From Deferribacteraceae bacterium (lineage in GTDB: Bacteria > Chrysiogenota > Deferribacteres > Deferribacterales > JAISNW01), in contig JAITWF010000180.1 in assembly GCA_031285415.1 (NCBI GenBank), positions 1 to 16,106 of the forward strand: a stretch of DNA of 16,106 nt, written 5' to 3'. Under the pieces are notes generated by a model, which saw only the letters and a list, made by a program, of their open reading frames with translations, was not told the origin of the DNA and did no database searches. Positions 1-6,396 of the stretch are shown here, one piece after another. The translations under genes and the position numbers were made by a program. Positions within the stretch are counted from its first letter, which is position 1. The number at the start of each line of letters is the position of its first letter.

Positions 1-11
1 GATGGGTATCA

Positions 12-65
12 ACCCCTCCCCGAAAAAATAATCATTTTTTCGACCCTCCCTCAAGGGGAGGGTGG
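12..65. repeat. Palindromic repeat, copy A
   Basis: This is a 54-base intergenic element. Its outer parts match the copy at 5480-5527: the left part starts ACCCCTCCCCGAA and the right part ends AAGGGGAGGGTGG. An inner perfect 9-bp stem, CGAAAAAAT/ATTTTTTCG (21-29 and 34-42), encloses a 4-base loop. CCCTCCCC (14-21) can pair with GGGGAGGG (55-62), and ACCCTCCC (43-50) competes for the same partner, so two exclusive folds are possible. The family name is unknown to me. It resembles the dispersed small palindromes found in many bacterial genomes. Confidence 0.75.
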
Positions 66-79
66 TTGAATCTTTCCCC

Positions 80-107
80 TTGACAACTCTCGGTAGACTC
101 TTATCTT
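80..107 (+). promoter_or_regulatory. Possible sigma70-type promoter
   Basis: A perfect TTGACA (80-85) is followed after 16 bp by TATCTT (102-107, four of six matches). The predicted transcript start is near 114. It could serve the gene at 290 through a leader of about 175 bases that contains a 16-codon ORF at 123-173. The -10 is only moderate, so this is a candidate. Confidence 0.35.
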
Positions 108-289
108 ACACAATACGACAAAATGAAAAATATCGACACTTTGTGTGTTGAGCCCCACCGAAAAAATAAATAGTCACGTCACTGCATTCAGGCTGCAATA
201 ACGAGGACTCAAATGTACCCCCTTTTCGATGGTCTACATTGCTGTATCAATCGGCAGTGCGGATTCATCTATTTACTAAGGAGAGATAT

Positions 290-481
290 ATGAGCACCGA
301 GTTTGCAAAATCATTAGCACGAGCAAATAAACAGATAAAAAGAGTTAGAGAGTATCAGCCTACAATGCTATCAGCACTAAAGGGGCTTTCAGAGTTTCAA
401 ATGTCTACCACAGATATTCGTCAGGAGACAGGCAAATTTATGAAGGGCGTATTCCAGCTAAGTAAAGTTGCGAATCGGTAG
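290..481 (+). CDS. Hypothetical small basic protein, 63 aa
   Basis: I do not recognise this protein. The frame is open further upstream (to 239), but the ATG at 290 is chosen because AAGGAG (278-283) lies six bases before it. The product has 63 residues, is rich in Lys and Arg in its first third (about residues 7-20), and has no Cys, no signal peptide and no membrane segment. The middle (residues 25-36) looks like an amphipathic helix. It stands alone between a repeat on its left and the palindrome cluster on its right, and faces the clpX-lon-rpsU operon convergently. Support is the ribosome binding site and the uninterrupted frame; there is no known family behind it. Confidence 0.55.
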   Translation: MSTEFAKSLARANKQIKRVREYQPTMLSALKGLSEFQMSTTDIRQETGKFMKGVFQLSKVANR

Positions 482-505
482 TAGATAAGATATTAGTTGA
501 GCGAA

Positions 506-669
506 GGCGAATTTACTTCGCCGTAGCGAACCCTTAAAGGATGGGGGGTGTTGGGCGGGGGAAACGTATTTTCCCACCCCAAATAAAAAAGCCCAACACA
601 ATGGTCAGGCTAATTAATGGGCGAGCTAACCTCGCCCCTACAGAACACAGTGGGCGGTCTATGCCGCCC
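506..669. repeat. Cluster of four intergenic palindromes
   Basis: Four hairpins fill the gap between the 63-aa gene and rpsU. They are GGCGAA/TTCGCC (506-511, 517-522); a nested unit with outer GTGTTGGGC/GCCCAACAC (548-556, 591-599) and inner GGGAAA/TTTCCC (559-564, 570-575); GGGCGAG/CTCGCCC (619-625, 631-637); and GGGCGG/CCGCCC (652-657, 664-669). The last two share a common plan, a GC-rich stem around a 5-6 base loop, as dispersed palindromic repeats do. An ORF across 541-858 is only an artefact of this GC-rich stretch and the rpsU antisense strand. I see no gene in this interval. Confidence 0.7.
585..611 (-). terminator. Rho-independent terminator of clpX-lon-rpsU
   Basis: Read on the minus strand, AGCCTGAC (611-604) pairs with GUGUUGGGCU (599-590) in an 8-bp stem with two G-U pairs and a 6-base loop. 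The stem runs into TTTTTT (590-585). It lies about 90 bases past the rpsU stop, the right side for this operon. The same bases take part in the 548-599 palindrome, so two folds compete. Confidence 0.6.
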
Positions 670-699
670 CTCAACGTTTGCAGAAGGCTAAATGCAGGT

Positions 700-918
700 C
701 TAATAATATTTATATTTTTCCTGTATTTTGCGCTGCAACTTTTGCTGTTTACGGCGAGCTTTCAGAAGTTTTCTACGACGTACCTCTGTAGGTTTCTCGT
801 AATAAGCATGACGCTTAATTTCACGAATCAACCCCTCACGCTCTACCTTCTTCTTTAAAAGTTTCAACGCATGTTCGATGTTATCTCCGTCTACACGGAC
901 GATTGCATTAACTGCCAA
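700..918 (-). CDS. rpsU: 30S ribosomal protein S21
   Basis: S21 is a small basic protein of the 30S subunit that helps start translation. The 72-residue product has the S21 plan: a short N-terminal strand (AVNAIVRVDGDNIEHALKLL), a helical middle with LIREIKRHAYYEKP (about residues 30-43), and an Arg/Lys-rich tail. The start is TTG at 918-916. An in-frame TGA lies three codons upstream, there is no nearby in-frame ATG, and GGGGTGA ends six bases before the TTG. The gene overlaps the lon stop by 11 bp, so translational coupling to lon is likely. S21 genes usually sit beside dnaG/rpoD or yqeY; being last gene of a clpX-lon operon is unusual. A terminator follows at 585-611. Confidence 0.93.
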   Translation of the reverse strand: MAVNAIVRVDGDNIEHALKLLKKKVEREGLIREIKRHAYYEKPTEVRRRKLLKARRKQQKLQRKIQEKYKYY

Positions 919-3253
919 CTGACATCACCCCACTTTTATTTAGAATGTCCAGATCAAACACTTCGTCAATATTGGTAACGAAATGAAACTGGATCTCCTT
1001 TCTAACATCATCGGGTATATCCGTCAAGTCTTTTTCATTCTCTTTCGGCATGATGATCTCTCTAAGCCCTGCCCTGTGTGCCGCAAGCACCTTCTCTTTT
1101 ATTCCGCCAACGGGAAGCACCTTCCCACGTAGTGTAATCTCCCCTGTCATCGCTACACGGCAGTTGCACTCGGTATCGGCGATTGCAGACATGATTGCGC
1201 TCGTCATCGTGATTCCAGCAGAGGGGCCATCTTTCGGTACAGCGCCCTCTGGCACGTGCAGGTGGAGGTCGTAATCTTTAAATCTATACGCAGGCACATT
1301 GAATCGTTTTGCACGATTCTTGACCACTGAAAATGCAGTTTTTGCAGACTCTTGCATAACTTCGCCTAGCTGCCCTGTGACCATCAGCTTGCCAGAGCCC
1401 TCAGACATCGAAACCTCTATCTGTAGAAGGTCTCCGCCGTACGGCGTCCACGCAAGCCCTGTAGCAACGCCGATCTCTTTATCGTCGTATACCGCATGAG
1501 TTCTGTAGACTCGATTGCCGAGGTACCCCTCTATATCGTCGCCTGTGATGGTGATCGATTCAGGTGGATTCTCCTTCGTCAGCTTGCGAGCGGCTTTGCG
1601 GATAAGTGCCGCCACCTCTCTCTCGAGGTTACGCACGCCAGCCTCTTTTGTATAGTATCTGATAACTTCGTAGACGGCACTATCTTCGATATGTACACGT
1701 TCGTCGCCGAGGCTATGCTCCTTTAGCTGCTTTGGTATCAGATATTTATGAGCGATATGATACTTCTCCTGCTCGGTGTAGCCAGAGATCTTTATGATCT
1801 CCATCCTGTCGAGGAGCGGTATCGGGATCGATTCGATAGTATTGGCGGTGGTCACGAAGAAGATCTTCGATAGATCAAACTCCACCTCCATATAGTGATC
1901 GACAAAGTGCTTATTCTGCTCTGGGTCGAGTGCCTCTAGAAGGGCTGCGGCAGGGTCGCCCCTGTAGTCCGAACCCATCTTGTCGATCTCGTCGAGCAGA
2001 AATACTGGATTTTCGCTGCCAGCTTTACGCACGTACTGGATCAACTTGCCAGGCATAGAACCGATATACGTTTTGCGGTGTCCACGCACCTCTGCTTCAT
2101 CTCGCACGCCGCCCATGCTCACTCGCACAAAGTTGCGCCCCATGGATTCAGCGATAGAGCGTGCAAGGGAGGTTTTGCCAACCCCTGGAGGGCCTACAAA
2201 ACAGATAATAGGTCCTTTTAAGTTTTGAGAGAGCTTGCGCACGGCAAGGTACTCTAATATGCGCTCCTTCGGCTTCTCTAGCCCGAAGTGATCACGATTT
2301 AAGATCTCCTCGGCATTATTAACGTCTAGATTATCTTCGGTGACAACGCCCCATGGGAGGCTCACGAACCAGTCGAGATAGTTGCGCACGACGGTCGATT
2401 CTGCGCTCATCGGTGGCATAATCTTCATCTTGCGAAGCTCACGCTCTGCTTTCTCTCGTACAGATTCTGGCAGGTTTAGCTCTGTAAGCTTCTGCTCTAT
2501 CTCATCTAGATCGGCTTTGAAATCGTCATCTTTGCCCATCTCCTTCTGGATAGCCTTCATCTGTTCGTTCAGATGGTACTCCCTATTGGATTTAGACATC
2601 TGATGTTTGACACGCTGCTTGATCTTCTCATCTAGGCGGATAATCTCAAGCTCGGTGTGCATAAGCTCCACCACAGAGTCTATGCGCTCTGATAGCGTAT
2701 CTTTCTCTATAATCGATTGCAGGTTATCTATACGTGTGGTGAGGCTATCGGCTACGGTGTATACCAAAAGCCCTAGGTCGCCAGTCTGTAATATTGTGCC
2801 GAGAAGCTCCTGCGAGATCTTGTTGGATGTTTTTGCGTATTCATCGAGAGTCTTCTCAAGGATCTGACGGTAAACGTGATCCTCCGCCTCTGTCAGTGGT
2901 GTATCAGGATTTTTTACGACTTTAGCGTAGAGGCAGCCGTTCTGCTCCTCTATAGAGACAGCTTTGGCGATATAAAGCCCTGATACCAATGTTTTAACGG
3001 TATCATCTGGCAGTTTGCTCATCTGACGGATCTGCACCACAACGCCTATCGGGTATAGGTCGTCAGCTTGTGGTTCCGACGCTTTCGGATCCTTTTGGAG
3101 TGTTAAAAAAAGCGTTTTGTCGGTCGAGTTTGCTACATCTAATGCATGATATGATCGCATTCGCCCAACCACTATCGGCTTTGTAATCCCTGGGAATACA
3201 ACAATATCTCTAAGCGGAATTAGTGGGTATTGCTCAACTCTATTTGTATTCAT
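908..3253 (-). CDS. lon: ATP-dependent protease Lon
   Basis: Lon is a cytoplasmic homohexameric AAA+ serine protease that unfolds and degrades damaged and regulatory proteins. The 781 residues match the usual length (E. coli 784). Visible in order: the N-terminal substrate domain starting YPLIPLRDIVVFPG (about 9-200), a helical linker with NREYHLNEQMKAIQKEMG (223-240), Walker A GPPGVGKT (354-361), Walker B VFLLDEID (417-424), and the protease domain with catalytic Ser678 in KDGPSAG and Lys721 in GGIKEK. All key residues are present. The gene starts 14 bases after clpX, with a weak AAGGG near the clpX stop, so it is probably cotranscribed with clpX. Its 3' end overlaps rpsU. Confidence 0.98.
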   Translation of the reverse strand: MNTNRVEQYPLIPLRDIVVFPGITKPIVVGRMRSYHALDVANSTDKTLFLTLQKDPKASEPQADDLYPIGVVVQIRQMSKLPDDTVKTLVSGLYIAKAVSIEEQNGCLYAKVVKNPDTPLTEAEDHVYRQILEKTLDEYAKTSNKISQELLGTILQTGDLGLLVYTVADSLTTRIDNLQSIIEKDTLSERIDSVVELMHTELEIIRLDEKIKQRVKHQMSKSNREYHLNEQMKAIQKEMGKDDDFKADLDEIEQKLTELNLPESVREKAERELRKMKIMPPMSAESTVVRNYLDWFVSLPWGVVTEDNLDVNNAEEILNRDHFGLEKPKERILEYLAVRKLSQNLKGPIICFVGPPGVGKTSLARSIAESMGRNFVRVSMGGVRDEAEVRGHRKTYIGSMPGKLIQYVRKAGSENPVFLLDEIDKMGSDYRGDPAAALLEALDPEQNKHFVDHYMEVEFDLSKIFFVTTANTIESIPIPLLDRMEIIKISGYTEQEKYHIAHKYLIPKQLKEHSLGDERVHIEDSAVYEVIRYYTKEAGVRNLEREVAALIRKAARKLTKENPPESITITGDDIEGYLGNRVYRTHAVYDDKEIGVATGLAWTPYGGDLLQIEVSMSEGSGKLMVTGQLGEVMQESAKTAFSVVKNRAKRFNVPAYRFKDYDLHLHVPEGAVPKDGPSAGITMTSAIMSAIADTECNCRVAMTGEITLRGKVLPVGGIKEKVLAAHRAGLREIIMPKENEKDLTDIPDDVRKEIQFHFVTNIDEVFDLDILNKSGVMSVGS

Positions 3254-3267
3254 ATTTTTATATGCCC

Positions 3268-4512
3268 TTATGCCAGTTCTTTCTTGTCGTGCAGAACCAA
3301 TATCGGCTCTGCGCCAGAGTTTATGACCTCTTCATTGACGACGCACTCTGCTACATCTTTGCGAGATGGAAGATGATACATAACGTCGTTCATCGCCCCT
3401 TCAAGGATCGAACGTAGCCCTCGTGCGCCAGTCTTGCGCTTGATAGCAAGCTTTGCGATCGCTAAAAGTGCGCCTTGGGTGAAGGTTAGCTTGACATTAT
3501 CAAACTTTAACATCTCTTCGTACTGCTTCACTAGTGCGTTTTTAGGCTCCACAAGGATACGGATAAGTGCATCTTCATCAAGCTCCTCTAGCGGTGCGCA
3601 CACAGGAAGTCTCCCTACAAATTCAGGGATTAGTCCATATTTAACAAGATCGCTTGGCTCTGTTTTTTCGAGAAGCTCATAGCGAGTGCGTTTTATATTC
3701 TCATCCACAGCGACAGAGAAGCCTAGCGATTTTTTGCCAGTGCGCTTGCGGATAATCTCCTCTAGCCCATCGAATGCGCCGCCGCATATGAATAGGATGT
3801 TGGTAGTATTAACAGGAACGTACTCCTGATGTGGGTGTTTGCGCCCCCCCTGCGGTGGGATATTAGCAACTGTGCCCTCGATAATCTTCAAAAGTGCCTG
3901 TTGAACGCCCTCTCCGCTGACATCACGAGTGATCGATGGGCCATCATTTTTGCGAGAGATCTTGTCGATCTCATCGATAAAGATAATCCCCATCTGCGCT
4001 CTATTTACATCGTAGTTGGCGTTTTGTAGAAGTTTTAGTACTACATTTTCAACATCTTCGCCGACGTAGCCAGCCTCTGTCAGGGTGGTAGCGTCTGCAA
4101 TAGCAAACGGTACATTTAATATCCGTGCAAGGGTGCGTGCCAGAAGGGTTTTTCCTGTGCCAGTAGGGCCAAAGAGAAGAATATTGCTCTTATCAAGCTC
4201 CCCCTGCGTTTTGCTGCCGTACATTATCCTTTTATAATGGTTATGAACGGCAACGCTAAGTATCTTCTTCGCCTGATTCTGTCCGATAACGAACTCGTCA
4301 AGCTTTTTATGGATCTCCATCGGAGTGAGCTGCTTCACGGATAGGTCGTTTGCGCCTCTATCCATCTGTAAACCTTCACTCTTTACTATCTCATTACATA
4401 GTTCGACGCATGTGTCGCAGATAAATACACCTGTCCCTGCGATCAGTTTGCGTACCTCGTCTTTATGTTTTCCACAGAACGAACAATATACTGTGTCATT
4501 ACTCTCTGCCAT
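3268..4512 (-). CDS. clpX: ATP-dependent Clp protease ATP-binding subunit ClpX
   Basis: ClpX is a hexameric AAA+ unfoldase that recognises tagged substrates and feeds them to ClpP. The 414-residue product has the N-terminal zinc-binding domain with Cys10, Cys13, Cys32 and Cys35, Walker A GPTGTGKT (115-122), pore loop GYVG (149-152), Walker B IIFIDEID (176-183), the RKH loop (224-226) and the ClpP-docking loop as LGF (263-265; IGF in E. coli). The docking loop implies a ClpP partner. However, clpP is not upstream as it usually is; a divergent tRNA methyltransferase gene lies there, so clpP must be elsewhere. The ATG at 4512 has GGAGGG seven bases upstream. A promoter is seen at 4612-4585. Confidence 0.98.
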   Translation of the reverse strand: MAESNDTVYCSFCGKHKDEVRKLIAGTGVFICDTCVELCNEIVKSEGLQMDRGANDLSVKQLTPMEIHKKLDEFVIGQNQAKKILSVAVHNHYKRIMYGSKTQGELDKSNILLFGPTGTGKTLLARTLARILNVPFAIADATTLTEAGYVGEDVENVVLKLLQNANYDVNRAQMGIIFIDEIDKISRKNDGPSITRDVSGEGVQQALLKIIEGTVANIPPQGGRKHPHQEYVPVNTTNILFICGGAFDGLEEIIRKRTGKKSLGFSVAVDENIKRTRYELLEKTEPSDLVKYGLIPEFVGRLPVCAPLEELDEDALIRILVEPKNALVKQYEEMLKFDNVKLTFTQGALLAIAKLAIKRKTGARGLRSILEGAMNDVMYHLPSRKDVAECVVNEEVINSGAEPILVLHDKKELA

Positions 4513-4584
4513 CTAAAGTCCCTCCACATGCAACTTTTAGAAAGTGCTTTGCCTGATTAGCTTTCCAATATAACATAGTTAAAC

Positions 4585-4612
4585 ATAATAATCCACTTTA
4601 TTATTTAGTCAA
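4585..4612 (-). promoter_or_regulatory. Promoter of clpX-lon-rpsU
   Basis: On the minus strand, TTGACT (4612-4607) is followed after 16 bp by TATTAT (4590-4585); each box matches sigma70 consensus in five of six places. The predicted start is near 4578, giving a leader of about 65 bases. I see no CIRCE-type heat-shock operator between it and clpX. The -35 is 17 bp from the -35 of the divergent trmI promoter. Confidence 0.6.
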
Positions 4613-4629
4613 CGCAGGTAGGAAATCTA

Positions 4630-4658
4630 TTGATATTTATCTGCATACGCTCTACAAT
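4630..4658 (+). promoter_or_regulatory. Promoter of trmI, predicts a leaderless mRNA
   Basis: TTGATA (4630-4635) and TACAAT (4653-4658) are separated by the ideal 17 bp; each differs from sigma70 consensus at one base. Transcription should start about seven bases after the -10, at 4665, which is the A of the trmI ATG. No Shine-Dalgarno sequence precedes that ATG, in line with leaderless translation. Confidence 0.65.
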
Positions 4659-4664
4659 CCGCCC

Positions 4665-5579
4665 ATGAATGAAATATCAAACGAGCCATTAGGCTACAAA
4701 ATTGTAATCCTGACAGACAAGAAGAAACACAAACACATGATCACCCTGAAAGAGAAGGGCAGATTCTCCTCCCAGTACGGCTACATCGATCACGACGTGA
4801 TCGCAGCCGTTCCCTCTGGCAGTGTCGTGTATACCGTTGGTGGCGGCAAGACCAGCGGTGGGCATCCATATCGAGTATTCGATGTAACGTATCGAGACTA
4901 CGTTATGCATATCAAGCGGCAGGCGCAGATTATTTACCCGAAAGACACCGCTGCAATGCTGATGTGGGGCGATATTGCGCCTCACCAAAATATTTTGGAA
5001 TCTGGCGTTGGACAGGGTGGGCTCTCAATGGCGGTTTTGCGTGCATTGGGAGGCACAGGGAAGCTTACATCGTATGAGCTGCGTCAAGATTTCGCCGATA
5101 TGTCCAAGAAGTTTATCTCAACATACTTCGGCTACTCCCCAGAGAATCACTCGATAGAGGTGCGAGATATCTATAAGGGGATCGATGGCGTGTACGATAG
5201 GGTGCTATTAGATCTGCCAGAGCCGTGGCAGGTGACGCCGCACCTCAAAGATGCTCTTCAAAATGGTGGCATGCTGGTTAGCTATATCCCTACAGTGCTA
5301 CAGGTAAAAAGCATGGTGGATAGTATCAGGGCGTGCGGCTACTTCGACGAGATTGAAACGTTTGAGCTGATACTGCGCCCATGGAAGGTAGAGGGGTTGT
5401 CGGTTCGTCCAGAGATGTGGATCTATAACCATAGCGCATTTATCGTAACAGCACGCAAGTGTATCCCGATGGAGGCAAGACCCCTCCCCGAAGCAGAAGC
5501 TTCGACCCTCCCTCAAGGGGAGGGTGGCGAGATGGAGGAAGATGGTAATGACTCAAATGAAGAGAGTTTTCCACTTTAG
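4665..5579 (+). CDS. trmI: tRNA (adenine-N1)-methyltransferase, TrmI type
   Basis: This is an SAM-dependent class I methyltransferase that makes m1A at position 57/58 of the tRNA T loop; the family acts as a cytoplasmic tetramer. Visible are the N-terminal beta domain (about 10-90), the family motif YPKD (91-94), SAM-binding motif I ILESGVGQGG (110-119) and the active-site motif LDLPEPW (182-188). Related proteins end near residue 265. Here a tail of about 39 residues follows. Residues 272-288 are encoded by a palindromic repeat (5480-5527), and the rest is acidic and overlaps the next gene. The ATG at 4665 keeps the whole N-terminal domain but has no ribosome binding site; a promoter ends six bases upstream of it. 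Confidence 0.9.
   Translation: MNEISNEPLGYKIVILTDKKKHKHMITLKEKGRFSSQYGYIDHDVIAAVPSGSVVYTVGGGKTSGGHPYRVFDVTYRDYVMHIKRQAQIIYPKDTAAMLMWGDIAPHQNILESGVGQGGLSMAVLRALGGTGKLTSYELRQDFADMSKKFISTYFGYSPENHSIEVRDIYKGIDGVYDRVLLDLPEPWQVTPHLKDALQNGGMLVSYIPTVLQVKSMVDSIRACGYFDEIETFELILRPWKVEGLSVRPEMWIYNHSAFIVTARKCIPMEARPLPEAEASTLPQGEGGEMEEDGNDSNEESFPL
5480..5527. repeat. Palindromic repeat, copy B, inside trmI
   Basis: This 48-base copy of the element at 12-65 has matching outer parts (ACCCCTCCCCGAA, and TTCGACCCTCCCTC then AAGGGGAGGGTGG). Its inner stem is CGAAGC/GCTTCG (5489-5494, 5499-5504) with an AGAA loop, different from copy A but still perfectly paired. The length is a multiple of three and the trmI frame stays open, adding about 16 residues (RPLPEAEASTLPQGEG). 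It ends seven bases before the ribosome binding site of the next gene. Confidence 0.75.
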
Positions 5580-6129
5580 TTGCTCTTTATCTAAGTACGC
5601 ACCCGAAAAGCTGGAGAGGCTCTATCAATTTTTAAAGTTGAGAGAGCCATCTCTTGAAAGATATGCGCGGTGCTGTCGCAGTGCGCCCGATGAGGGGCTG
5701 TTATTGATAAATAACTGCCCTGGTTGCGACTTGATCTTTTCTAAAAAATATGATGGCGTGGCGACTAAAAGTGTGTGGGAGGAGCTTGCGGATAGCGACT
5801 TCCCCTTCCCTGACTACGGCGGCATGCGAATGGCGGTGCACGATTCGTGCGACGTGCGTGGCAAAGATGAGGTGTACGACGCCGTTCGCAAGATCTTGAC
5901 TCGCATGAATATCGTTGTTGTCGATCCTATCAAGTGCCGTGCTGGCAGCGTCTGCTGTGGGGCTAGCATGTACGATAAGATGACTGAGGCGCAGTGGCTA
6001 GCCTTTGTCGAAAAGAGAGCTAAGGATTTTCCTATAGATGATGTAGCTGTATACTGCGTCAGCTGTCTGAAATATATCGGCAAGGTGGGCAAGAAGCCTC
6101 ATCACCTGATAGATTTGCTATTTAAGTAA
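5548..6129 (+). CDS. Tandem CCG-domain iron-sulfur protein, HdrB/LutA-like
   Basis: The 193-residue product has two cysteine-rich (CCG, PF02754-like) units. The first is compact: Cys12, Cys42-Cys43, then CPGC (57-60). The second matches the known spacing well: Cys101 in HDSCD, CCG at 136-138, then CVSC at 170-173; Cys130 is extra. In HdrB, LutA and GlpC such units bind iron-sulfur clusters (a non-cubane 4Fe-4S in HdrB) and pass electrons to a partner. It is about half to two thirds the length of HdrB and has no signal peptide or membrane segment, so it is probably cytosolic. The frame opens at 5524, but GGAGGA (5534-5539) sits eight bases before the ATG at 5548, which is preferred. It overlaps trmI by 32 bp. 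Substrate and redox partner are unknown. Confidence 0.75.
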   Translation: MTQMKRVFHFSCSLSKYAPEKLERLYQFLKLREPSLERYARCCRSAPDEGLLLINNCPGCDLIFSKKYDGVATKSVWEELADSDFPFPDYGGMRMAVHDSCDVRGKDEVYDAVRKILTRMNIVVVDPIKCRAGSVCCGASMYDKMTEAQWLAFVEKRAKDFPIDDVAVYCVSCLKYIGKVGKKPHHLIDLLFK

Positions 6130-6143
6130 AGAAACTCCAGAAT

Positions 6144-6188
6144 TGTTCAGCGCAACATCCAATGGGATGGAATCCATTGAAGCTGACA
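6144..6188 (+). other. Two-part hairpin in the leader of a small gene
   Basis: An outer stem, TGT-T-CAGC (6144-6151) with GCTGACA (6182-6188), has one bulged T. Inside it is CAATGG/CCATTG (6160-6165, 6174-6179) with an 8-base loop. It ends only four bases before the ribosome binding site of the 30-aa gene, so it could affect its translation. It does not match a riboswitch class I can recognise. Confidence 0.4.
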
Positions 6189-6205
6189 GTAAGGGGGTGA
6201 TTGAT

Positions 6206-6298
6206 GTGGGCATAAGGGTTGAAAACGCAAAGACCATGATCGTAATTATCGTCATGGTCATTGCACTGATACTCGTATCGAGCTCTGCCGCGTATTAG
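6206..6298 (+). CDS. Putative 30-aa single-pass membrane peptide
   Basis: This ORF is too short for routine gene calling and matches no family I know. It starts with GTG at 6206. AGGGGGTGAT (6192-6201) matches the full anti-Shine-Dalgarno complement AGGAGGTGAT in nine of ten bases at good spacing. The product has a short polar head, VGIRVENAKT, then about 15 hydrophobic residues, MIVIIVMVIALILV, and a small SSSAAY tail. That fits one membrane-spanning helix. A GTG at 6197 in the same frame would add three residues; an ATG at 6204 in another frame stops after three codons. A hairpin precedes it and a terminator-like hairpin follows 15 bases after the stop. It may form a unit of its own or follow the CCG-domain gene. 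Codon patterns cannot be judged at this length. Confidence 0.5.
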   Translation: MGIRVENAKTMIVIIVMVIALILVSSSAAY

Positions 6299-6312
6299 CA
6301 AACGGCATCTCG

Positions 6313-6341
6313 CCTGAGGGGCTTCCGACCCCTCAGGGTTT
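6313..6341 (+). terminator. Terminator-like hairpin
   Basis: A perfect 9-bp stem, CCTGAGGGG/CCCCTCAGG (6313-6321, 6329-6337), encloses a 7-base loop and is followed by GTTTACTATATAT. The T tract is short, so it may be a weak terminator. Its place just after the 30-aa gene and before a new promoter fits the end of a transcript. Confidence 0.5.
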
Positions 6342-6396
6342 ACTATATATCACCCCTCTTGTTTTTACAAGTAAAAGATCGGCGACTAATTAACAG

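Noticed and set aside
506..669. CRISPR array
   Set aside because: The palindromes differ from one another and are not regularly spaced; no cas gene is present.
541..858. 105-codon plus-strand ORF
   Set aside because: Its first half is made of palindromic repeats and its second half is antisense to rpsU; there is no ribosome binding site.
1050..2867. Several plus-strand ORFs of 60-90 codons across lon
   Set aside because: They are antisense shadows of the lon reading frame without ribosome binding sites or family likeness.
4513..4664. Heat-shock operator (CIRCE) or sigma32-type promoter before clpX
   Set aside because: No TTAGCACTC-type inverted repeat or sigma32 boxes were found; the sigma70-like boxes explain the region.
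5524..5547. GTG 5524 or ATG 5542 as start of the CCG-domain gene
   Set aside because: The spacing of GGAGGA to ATG 5542 is only two bases and GTG 5524 lies within the repeat; ATG 5548 has eight-base spacing.
6115..6143. Promoter TTGCTA-17-CAGAAT for the 30-aa gene
   Set aside because: Each box matches consensus in only four of six places, so I could not support it as a feature.
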